From the NCBI GenBank assembly GCA_030042885.1, contig JASHYW010000364.1, positions 1-8,100 of the forward strand: a DNA stretch of 8,100 nucleotides. The letters are read 5' to 3'. Under the pieces are notes generated by a model. That model saw only the letters and a program-made list of their open reading frames with translations. It searched no databases and was not told the origin of the DNA. The position numbers and the translations under genes are program-made. Shown in pieces: positions 1-5,036 of the stretch. This DNA is from Streptosporangiaceae bacterium (GTDB lineage Bacteria; Actinomycetota; Actinomycetes; Streptosporangiales; Streptosporangiaceae). Position 1 is the stretch's first letter. Each line of letters starts with the position of its first letter.

Positions 1-50
1 GCGTCACCGAGATTGGTGCGGCTCCTGGCCAGGTCGTTCAGCGTGGGCAC
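1..50 (-). CDS. pdtaS: PdtaS-like sensor histidine kinase, N-terminal fragment (runs off the window)
   Basis: Only 16 complete codons are visible on the minus strand, from a GTG at 50-48 to the window edge. They read MPTLNDLARSRTNLGD with the GTG as Met. This matches my memory of the N terminus of actinobacterial PdtaS proteins, cytosolic HisKA_2-type kinases with GAF and PAS domains that phosphorylate the RNA-binding antiterminator PdtaR. The reading frame stays open upstream to an ATG at 173 through an AT-rich stretch. The GTG at 50 was chosen because family members start close to the PTLNDL segment; another in-frame GTG lies at 86-84. No strong ribosome binding site precedes it. Context supports the call: in M. 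tuberculosis PdtaS (Rv3220c) neighbours the small biotinyl protein TB7.3 (Rv3221c), and a TB7.3 homologue lies on the same strand at 3202-3414. The call rests on few residues and could be wrong. Confidence 0.55.
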   Translation of the reverse strand, partial: MPTLNDLARSRTNLGD

Positions 51-431
51 ATCATCATCATCGCATCCGGCCAGACGCGGTTTCACCGTTACGGCACCGG
101 CATTGGCCGTGGTGCGCGAGTATGTCAGAGTGAACGTTAACCCTTTATTTAAGGCAATGATTCCGGTTGACATCCTCCATCGCCCCGAGGAACGAGGATT
201 CCAGCCGCGACCGGTGGCCGCGCTGTAGGTTCGCGGTTCGCAGGCCGGGCAGCCCCGTCGCCTCCCCGCGCAGCCACGGCATGTCCTGCCGCGGTTTGGT
301 ACTGGTTAGTGTATGTGCCCGCTTGGCTGTCGCGGACGATTCGACCGTGCCGCGCGGCACCGACATTTCAGGGGAGGTGACGCGGCGTTTCCCGCCCGGC
401 CTGGAGGCGAGGGTTCCAAGCCGCAATCCGG
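51..431. other. Divergent intergenic region between pdtaS-like gene and GntR regulator
   Basis: This 381-base stretch has no convincing gene. Several open frames cross it on both strands, but none has coding-like codon use or a recognisable product. It should hold promoters in both directions. An AT-rich island at about 134-160 stands out from the GC-rich surroundings and includes a near-palindrome, CCTTTATTTAAGG, at 142-154. On the minus strand a weak promoter-like pair, TTGCCT (157-152) and TTCACT (134-129) with 17 bases between, faces the pdtaS-like gene. A strong Shine-Dalgarno-like string, GGGGAGGTGA at 371-380, lies too far from the ATG at 432 to serve it directly. A GTG inside it (377-379) opens a 26-codon frame ending at 457, overlapping the regulator start. 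Whether that small frame is translated cannot be decided here. Confidence 0.5.
300..313 (+). promoter_or_regulatory. Possible autoregulatory operator / -10 region upstream of the GntR gene
   Basis: The sequence TACTGGTTAGTGTA begins with ACTGGT, the left half of the DasR-responsive element (consensus near ACTGGTCTAGACCA, from memory), and has short inverted ends (ACT/AGT and TAC/GTA). The right half of a canonical site is not preserved. A weak -10-like TAGTGT lies at 307-312 without a good -35. GntR/HutC regulators are often autoregulated, so the position about 120 bases before the start codon is reasonable. The match is weak. Confidence 0.2.
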
Positions 432-1193
432 ATGACCGCTTCCGCGCTGCCTACTGACGATCCCGCGGCCGGAGCCCGCGCCGACGTGCCGCCGAGGCTG
501 CCCAAGTACTACCGGGTGAAGCGCCAGCTGCTCGACCTTACCGCCGCCCTGGACCCGGGCAGCCCGGTCCCGCCGGAGCGAGAGCTCGCGCGCTCGTACG
601 GGACCTCGCGGACCACGGTCAGGCAGGCGCTCGCCGAGCTGGTCATCGAGGGCCGGCTGCTGCGCATGCAGGGCAAGGGCACGTTCGTGGCCAAGCCCAA
701 GGTCGCCCAGGTGCTGGAGCTGGCCAGCTACACCGAAGGCATGCGGGCGCATGGCCTGCACCCGCAGACCAAGATCCTCGAGATCGGGTACGTCACCGCC
801 GACGAGCAGCTCGCGGCGCTGCTCGGGATCCGCCCGGGCGGCCGCGCGGTGCGCGTGCACCGGCTGCGGCTGGCCGACGGCGAGCCGATGTCGATCGACA
901 CCTCGCACCTGCCCGCCCGGCGCTTCCCCGGCCTGCGCAAGCAACTCCAGCGGCACAAGTCGCTGTACGAGACGCTGCGCGTGGCGTACGGCATCCAGCT
1001 CGCCGAGGCGGAGGAGACGATCGAGACCGTGCTCGCCGACCCGCATGATGCGCGGCTGCTCGGAGTCGACCCCGGGCTGCCGCTGCTGCTGCTGTCCAGG
1101 CACGCCTTCGACGTCACCGGCGAACCGGTCGAGTGGGCGCAGTCCTGGTACCGGGGCGACCGGTACAAGTTCGTCACCAGGCTGCGGCGATGA
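432..1193 (+). CDS. GntR family transcriptional regulator, HutC subfamily, DasR-like
   Basis: This is a 253-residue cytoplasmic DNA-binding regulator. Residues 22-90 form the winged helix-turn-helix, with PPERELA at 48-54 and recognition-helix region [10 protein letters not shown] at 58-67, ending in [10 protein letters not shown]. Residues about 96-248 form a UTRA effector domain, with [17 protein letters not shown] (144-160) and [17 protein letters not shown] (231-247). Length and both blocks closely resemble Streptomyces DasR, which binds phosphorylated amino sugars and controls chitin/N-acetylglucosamine use. The resemblance is from memory. Neither the effector nor orthology is shown, and no das or nag gene is nearby, so a paralogue is as likely. 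The ATG at 432 was chosen because no alternative start lies between it and an in-frame stop at 378-380. It lacks a close ribosome binding site, and a GTG at 486 is an alternative that keeps the whole domain. Likely targets are its own promoter and the palindromes downstream at 1219-1259. Confidence 0.93.
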   Translation: MTASALPTDDPAAGARADVPPRLPKYYRVKRQLLDLTAALDPGSPVPPERELARSYGTSRTTVRQALAELVIEGRLLRMQGKGTFVAKPKVAQVLELASYTEGMRAHGLHPQTKILEIGYVTADEQLAALLGIRPGGRAVRVHRLRLADGEPMSIDTSHLPARRFPGLRKQLQRHKSLYETLRVAYGIQLAEAEETIETVLADPHDARLLGVDPGLPLLLLSRHAFDVTGEPVEWAQSWYRGDRYKFVTRLRR

Positions 1194-1218
1194 TCCCAGG
1201 TGCCCGGCTGATTGGCAG

Positions 1219-1259
1219 CCTCATTATATGAGAAGAAACCTCACCTCATTATGTGAGAA
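1219..1259 (+). promoter_or_regulatory. Twin palindromic repeats, probable tandem operators
   Basis: A 16-base unit, CCTCATTATRTGAGAA, occurs twice (1219-1234 and 1244-1259) with a single difference and a 25-base centre-to-centre distance. Each copy is itself an inverted repeat: CTCAT/ATGAG in the first, CTCA/TGAG in the second. The AT-rich content contrasts with the surrounding genes. The location, 26 bases after the GntR stop and just before the transporter remnant, fits a promoter controlled by a dimeric regulator. The half-sites do not look like the GT...AC type expected for HutC-subfamily proteins, so the adjacent regulator is only one candidate ligand. Confidence 0.6.
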
Positions 1260-1278
1260 TAACAAAATGGCCGTTTAG

Positions 1279-1476
1279 CAGCTGTCATGGATTTTCGCAG
1301 CACGCGAGAACGGTACCTACTTCTGCTTCTACCTGCTCGCCTATATGCCGGTGGTGGCGATCGCGTGCTGGATCGTCATCACGTTGCAGAAGAGACTGCG
1401 GCCGCCGGGGGGCGCTGATGGTCCGGTCGCGGCGAGCGCCGGCCCGGGTTCCGGCCGGGGCGAGGTGACCCAGTGA
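1279..1476 (+). pseudogene. C-terminal remnant of a polytopic membrane transporter
   Basis: The frame opens after a TAG at 1276-1278 and runs to TGA at 1474-1476 without an upstream start codon; the first ATG is in the middle of the membrane segment at 1345. From 1312 it encodes a convincing final transmembrane helix (YFCFYLLAYMPVVAIACW, continuing WIVITL), then a basic stretch LQKRLR and a Gly/Ala/Pro-rich hydrophilic tail, typical of the cytoplasmic C terminus of a secondary transporter. Codons in this part are GC-rich at third positions, whereas the sequence before about 1300 is not. I read this as the end of a permease whose first several hundred codons were deleted, joining its promoter region almost directly to its last helix. 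The family (MFS, symporter or other) cannot be assigned from one helix. A small membrane protein starting at 1345 is a less likely alternative. Confidence 0.6.
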
Positions 1477-1524
1477 GCGCCGTACATCCCCGCCCGCGGG
1501 CTACCGGCTGGTAGCGTCGCTTCC

Positions 1525-3165
1525 GTGATGCGGATATCAGGTCATGGCGGCGTGCACGCCCTGGCGGCGGCACGCCGCTACGGCGTGTCGGCGCTGTTCA
1601 CGCTGTCCGGCGGGCACGTGTTCCCGCTGTACGACGCGGCCGTCAAGGGGGGCCAGCCGCTGCGGCTGGTAGACGTGCGGCACGAGCAGACCGCGGTCTT
1701 CGCGGCCGAGGCGACCGCGCGGCTGACCCGGACGCCGGGACTGGCCGCGGTGACCGCCGGGCCGGGTGTCACCAACTCGGTCAGCGCGCTCACGACCGCG
1801 TGGCAGAACGGCGTGCCGCTGGTAGTGCTGGCCGGGCGCGCGCCCGACTATCGCTGGGGCGCGGGGAGCCTGCAGGAGATCGATCATCCGCCGATGCTCG
1901 CGCCGGTCACCAAGCGGGCCTGGACCGAGCACGAGGCATCGGGAGTGGCCAGGTCCGTGGACGAGGCCTTCCGGCTCGCCCTGACCCCGCATCGCGGGCC
2001 GGTGTTCCTGGATATCTCGCTCGAGGCGATCTACGGGCAGGCCGAGGCGGACCTGCCCGCCGCGGATGCGCGGCCGGCCGTGCCGCCGGACACGGGGGAC
2101 GTCAGCCGGATCGCGGCGCTGCTGCGGGCGGCGCGGCGGCCGGTCCTGGTGCTGGGGTCCGATGTCTGGCTGGGCGGCGCTGAGCGGGAAGCACGCCGGG
2201 CGGCCGAGGAGCTGGGGCTGCCCGTGATCGCCAACGGGCAGGCGCGAGGGGTGCTGCCCGGAGGGCACGACCTGCTGGTCACCCGCGCCCGGTCGCTGGC
2301 GCTGCGCGATGCCGACCTGGTGATCGTGGCGGGCGCGCCGCTCGACTTCCGGCTCGGGTATGGCTCGTTCGGCCAGCAGGACGCGCCCGCGCAGGTCGTG
2401 CACGTGGCCGACGCGCCCGGCGGGGTCGCCGGGCACGTGCCGCTGGCCGCCTCGGCCGCGGGCGACCTAGGCGCGTTCTTCGACGCGCTGCTGGCCGAAC
2501 ATCCCGCCGGCGACGCGCGGGATCGCGACTGGAGCCCTCAGCTGACCGAGGCGGTGCATGCCGCGCATGCGCTGGATGTTCCGCTGATGACCAGCGACGC
2601 CGAGCCGATCCATCCGGCGCGCATCTATGCCGAACTGCTCCGGGTGCTCGAGGACGACGCAGTGGTCATCGGGGACGGGGGCGACTTCGTCTCGTTCGCG
2701 GGCAAGTACATCGAGCCCGGACGTCCCGGCGGGTGGCTGGACCCGGGACCGTTCGGCTGCCTGGGCACCGGGCTGGGCTACGCGATCGCGGCCCGGCTGG
2801 CCCGCCCGTCCGCGCAGATCGTCCTGCTGCTCGGCGACGGCGCGGCCGGCTTCTCGCTGATGGACACCGACACGCTGGTCCGGCACCGGCTGCCGGTGGT
2901 CATCGTCTGCGGGAACAACGGCGCCTGGGGCCTGGAGAAGCATCCGATGCGCGCCCTGTACGGCTACGACGTCCTCGCTGACCTGCAGCCCGGCTGCCGC
3001 TACGACGAGGTGGTACGCGCCCTCGGCGGCGCCGGCGAACTGGTCACCAGCCCGGCCGAGATCGCCCCGGCGCTGCGTCGCGCCTTCGCCGCGAATGCCC
3101 CCTATCTCGTCAACGTGGTCACCGACCCCGAAATCGCGTACCCCCGGTCGACCACCGGCGTGTAG
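1525..3165 (+). CDS. ilvG: Thiamine diphosphate-dependent enzyme, acetolactate synthase-like (IlvG type)
   Basis: This 546-residue protein has the three-part fold of the pyruvate oxidase/acetolactate synthase superfamily. The N-terminal pyrimidine-binding domain (about 1-170) carries the catalytic Glu54 in VRHEQTAVFAAE. A central domain (about 186-320) follows. The C-terminal pyrophosphate domain (about 375-530) carries the GDG...NN metal/ThDP motif, Gly437-Asp438-Gly439 and Asn464-Asn465. Segments such as TLSGGH, WGAGSLQEIDH, GPFGCLG and LEKHPM closely match my memory of M. tuberculosis IlvG (Rv1820), which is about the same length. Members are annotated as acetolactate synthases, condensing two pyruvates or pyruvate with 2-oxobutyrate in branched-chain amino acid synthesis. 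No regulatory subunit (ilvN/ilvH) or other ilv gene is nearby, so the true substrate is open. Start GTG at 1525 or ATG at 1528 cannot be separated; neither has a strong ribosome binding site. The gene converges on the biotin carrier gene with a 36-base gap. Confidence 0.93.
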   Translation: MMRISGHGGVHALAAARRYGVSALFTLSGGHVFPLYDAAVKGGQPLRLVDVRHEQTAVFAAEATARLTRTPGLAAVTAGPGVTNSVSALTTAWQNGVPLVVLAGRAPDYRWGAGSLQEIDHPPMLAPVTKRAWTEHEASGVARSVDEAFRLALTPHRGPVFLDISLEAIYGQAEADLPAADARPAVPPDTGDVSRIAALLRAARRPVLVLGSDVWLGGAEREARRAAEELGLPVIANGQARGVLPGGHDLLVTRARSLALRDADLVIVAGAPLDFRLGYGSFGQQDAPAQVVHVADAPGGVAGHVPLAASAAGDLGAFFDALLAEHPAGDARDRDWSPQLTEAVHAAHALDVPLMTSDAEPIHPARIYAELLRVLEDDAVVIGDGGDFVSFAGKYIEPGRPGGWLDPGPFGCLGTGLGYAIAARLARPSAQIVLLLGDGAAGFSLMDTDTLVRHRLPVVIVCGNNGAWGLEKHPMRALYGYDVLADLQPGCRYDEVVRALGGAGELVTSPAEIAPALRRAFAANAPYLVNVVTDPEIAYPRSTTGV

Positions 3166-3201
3166 CGGCGCCCCGGCCTGGTGGCGGACCTTCTGCCCGG
3201 C

Positions 3202-3414
3202 TCAGCCTATGACGGCGATGAGATCGCCTTCCTGGACCACGTCGCCCTCGGCGACGTGCATCCGGGTGACTACGCCCCGGCCCTCGGCCAGGACCGGGAT
3301 CTCCATCTTCATCGACTCCAGGATGACCAACGTGTCGCCGTCGTCGACGTGGTCGCCTTCGGCTGCAACCACCTTCCACACGTTCGCGACCATCTCCGCG
3401 CGGATCTCAGCCAC
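3202..3414 (-). CDS. Small biotinylated carrier protein (TB7.3-type, biotin/lipoyl attachment domain)
   Basis: This 70-residue protein is a single biotinyl domain with the signature ESMKMEIP; Lys36 is the predicted biotinylation site. A hairpin-loop-rich second half (VAEGDVVQEGDLIAVI) completes the domain. It carries biotin to a biotin carboxylase, where it is carboxylated, and then to a carboxyltransferase. I chose GTG at 3414-3412 because it gives the MAEIRAEMVANV start typical of the family and has GGGAG five bases upstream. A longer reading from ATG 3474 would add 20 uncharacteristic residues. It closely resembles M. tuberculosis TB7.3 (Rv3221c), a stand-alone biotinyl protein of similar size. 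It lies 73 bases after the biotin carboxylase on the same strand, so the two are probably co-transcribed partners. The hairpin at 3451-3470 lies between them. Confidence 0.93.
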   Translation of the reverse strand: MAEIRAEMVANVWKVVAAEGDHVDDGDTLVILESMKMEIPVLAEGRGVVTRMHVAEGDVVQEGDLIAVIG

Positions 3415-3450
3415 GGCGACTCCCGTCTGTTGGCTCTGCTGGCTCCATTG

Positions 3451-3470
3451 GCCGGGCCGTGCCGCCCGGC
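3451..3470 (-). other. GC-rich hairpin between biotin carboxylase and biotin carrier genes
   Basis: A perfect 7-bp stem, GCCGGGC (3451-3457) and GCCCGGC (3464-3470) around a 6-base loop, lies in the 73-base gap between the two genes. There is no T-tract, so it is not a classical terminator. It could pause or partly terminate transcription, or stabilise either mRNA end, and so set the ratio of enzyme to carrier. GC-rich DNA makes such stems by chance, hence the modest confidence. Confidence 0.4.
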
Positions 3471-3487
3471 ACACATGAGGCGTCGTT

Positions 3488-4831
3488 CTACCTGGGACGC
3501 ATCCTGCTTACCAGGGACGTATCGTAGTCCCCGCTGACGAACTGCGGGCTGGCGAGCAGTTCCGCGTGGAAGGCCAGATTGGTCTTCGGGCCCGCGATGG
3601 CGAAGGCGGCCACCGCTGCCCTGGCCCGGGCCAGGACCTGCTCGCGGTCTGCGCCGTGCACGCACAGCTTGGCCAGCAGGGGATCATAGAACGGCGTCAC
3701 GGTGTTGCCTGCCTGGTAGCCGGCGTCCACGCGGATGCCCTCGCCGGCCGGTTCTTCCCATTCGGTGATCGTGCCCGGCCCGGGCAGGAACCGGACCGGG
3801 TCCTCGGCATAGACCCGCAGCTCAAGGGCGTGCCCCGAGGAGCTGACGGCGGCCGGGTCGAACGCCGGCGGCTGGCCCGCGGCGATGAGGAACTGCTGCT
3901 CCACCAGGTCGATGCCGGTGACGAGTTCGGTGACGGGGTGCTCGACCTGCAGCCGGGTGTTCATCTCCAGGAACACGAACGAGCCGACGTCGGTGTCCAC
4001 CAGGCACTCGACCGTCCCGGCGCCGCGGTACTCTACCGCCTCGCCGGCCCGGACGGCGGCGGCCAGCATCCGCTCGCGCAGCCCGGCGGACACGCCGGGG
4101 GACGGGGTCTCCTCGGCTACCTTCTGATGACGGCGCTGCACGGAGCAGTCGCGCTCGCCGAGGGCAAGCACCGTCCCGTCGGCCAGTCCGAGGATCTGCA
4201 CCTCCACGTGACGGGCGCGCTGGACGTACCGTTCGATCAGGATCTCGGGCGAGGAGAAGAACCGCTCCGCGCGCGCGCGGGCCGTCTCGAAGGCGGAGCG
4301 GAGGTCGTCCGGGCCAGCCGCCACGCCCATGCCGATCCCGCCACCGCCGGCCGCCGCCTTGACTATGACCGGATAGCCGATCCGGCCGGCCTCGGCGATG
4401 GCCGCGGCCACGTCGGCGACGGGCTCACGGCTGCCCGGTGAGACCGGCACGCCGGCCCGCTCCATCAGGTTCCTGGCGCGGATCTTGTCGCCCATCTGCT
4501 CGATGGCCGCCGGATCGGGGCCGACCCAGGTCAGGCCGGCCGCCGTCACCTGGCGGGCGAAACCCGCGTTCTCGGCGAGGAAACCGTAGCCGGGATGGAC
4601 CGCGGCCGCTCCGGTCTGGCGCGCCGCGTCGATGATCGCCGCGCCGTCCAGGTAGCTCTGGGCGGGCTGGGCGGGGCCGATGCGCACCGCCGTGTCTGCC
4701 TCGCGGACGTAGGGCAGATCCGCGTCGGCGTCGGAGTACACCGCAATCGCCCTGATCCCCATCCGGCGCGCGGTGCGCATCACCCGCCTGGCAATCTCAC
4801 CTCGGTTGGCCACCAGCACCGAATCGAGCAT
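3488..4831 (-). CDS. accC: Biotin carboxylase, AccC-type stand-alone subunit
   Basis: This 447-residue protein is almost the length of E. coli AccC. It carries out ATP- and bicarbonate-dependent carboxylation of biotin on a carrier protein. Visible active-site residues (E. coli equivalents from memory): Lys116, Lys158, glycine loop GGGGIGM at 162-168, Glu200, His208, His235 and Lys237 in the RRHQK segment, Glu275, Glu289, Asn291, Arg293 and Glu297 in EMNTRLQVEHPVTE, and Arg339. It has the N-terminal nucleotide-free domain, the ATP-grasp domain and the C-terminal domain but no fused biotinyl domain, unlike mycobacterial AccA proteins. The glycine loop has Ile166 where many homologues have Arg or Lys. 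Start is ATG 4831; the ribosome binding site is weak (AGGCTGG). The small biotin carrier follows in the same direction. No carboxyltransferase is present, so whether it serves acetyl-CoA, propionyl-CoA or another acceptor is unknown. Confidence 0.95.
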   Translation of the reverse strand: MLDSVLVANRGEIARRVMRTARRMGIRAIAVYSDADADLPYVREADTAVRIGPAQPAQSYLDGAAIIDAARQTGAAAVHPGYGFLAENAGFARQVTAAGLTWVGPDPAAIEQMGDKIRARNLMERAGVPVSPGSREPVADVAAAIAEAGRIGYPVIVKAAAGGGGIGMGVAAGPDDLRSAFETARARAERFFSSPEILIERYVQRARHVEVQILGLADGTVLALGERDCSVQRRHQKVAEETPSPGVSAGLRERMLAAAVRAGEAVEYRGAGTVECLVDTDVGSFVFLEMNTRLQVEHPVTELVTGIDLVEQQFLIAAGQPPAFDPAAVSSSGHALELRVYAEDPVRFLPGPGTITEWEEPAGEGIRVDAGYQAGNTVTPFYDPLLAKLCVHGADREQVLARARAAVAAFAIAGPKTNLAFHAELLASPQFVSGDYDTSLVSRMRPR

Positions 4832-4946
4832 CAGGCCAGCCTAGTGGGCCCGGGGGCCCCCGCGAGCCAAAGGGCCGCGGCGTCGCAGGGACTCAGGAGC
4901 GGTGAGGTCGCGGCCTTGGAGCCCGTCCTCGGCCCAGGCGCGGCCG

Positions 4947-4996
4947 GAACGATGTGGCACTGAGACGGTTATACCCGTTACGCTGCCACAACGTTC
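4947..4996. repeat. Long inverted repeat between HD-GYP operon and biotin carboxylase gene
   Basis: GAACGATGTGGCA (4947-4959) and TGCCACAACGTTC (4984-4996) are inverted copies matching at 12 of 13 positions. The 24-base spacer contains a second short inverted repeat, ACGG (4965-4968) and CCGT (4975-4978), around the AT-rich core TTATAC. The element lies 40 bases after the stop of the second HD-domain gene and about 115 bases before the biotin carboxylase start, both on the minus strand. It could act as a transcript-end hairpin for the HD-GYP operon, although no T-tract follows. It could also be an operator for accC; the minus strand offers a TATAAC -10-like core at 4972-4967 but no clear -35. 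The remaining gap includes a perfect palindrome, CGGGGGCCCCCG, at 4851-4862, and nothing else I can name. Confidence 0.6.
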
Positions 4997-5036
4997 TAGC
5001 GCTGACCCTTGGGTAGGCGCCGGAGGCGAGCGGGAG

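Noticed and set aside
13..228. A 71-codon plus-strand frame at the left edge
   Set aside because: No recognisable product and it overlaps the minus-strand start that resembles PdtaS.
167..457. A 96-codon plus-strand frame running into the regulator start
   Set aside because: No domain, mixed codon use, and it spans the promoter region. Only its last 26 codons, from GTG 377, could be a leader peptide, which I cannot support.
306..1103. A 265-codon minus-strand frame opposite the GntR regulator
   Set aside because: Composition is typical of antisense shadow frames and there is no recognisable domain; the plus strand encodes an evident GntR/UTRA protein.
3166..3201. A bidirectional terminator between the convergent IlvG-like and biotin carrier genes
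   Set aside because: The 36-base gap has no strong stem and no T-tract on either strand.
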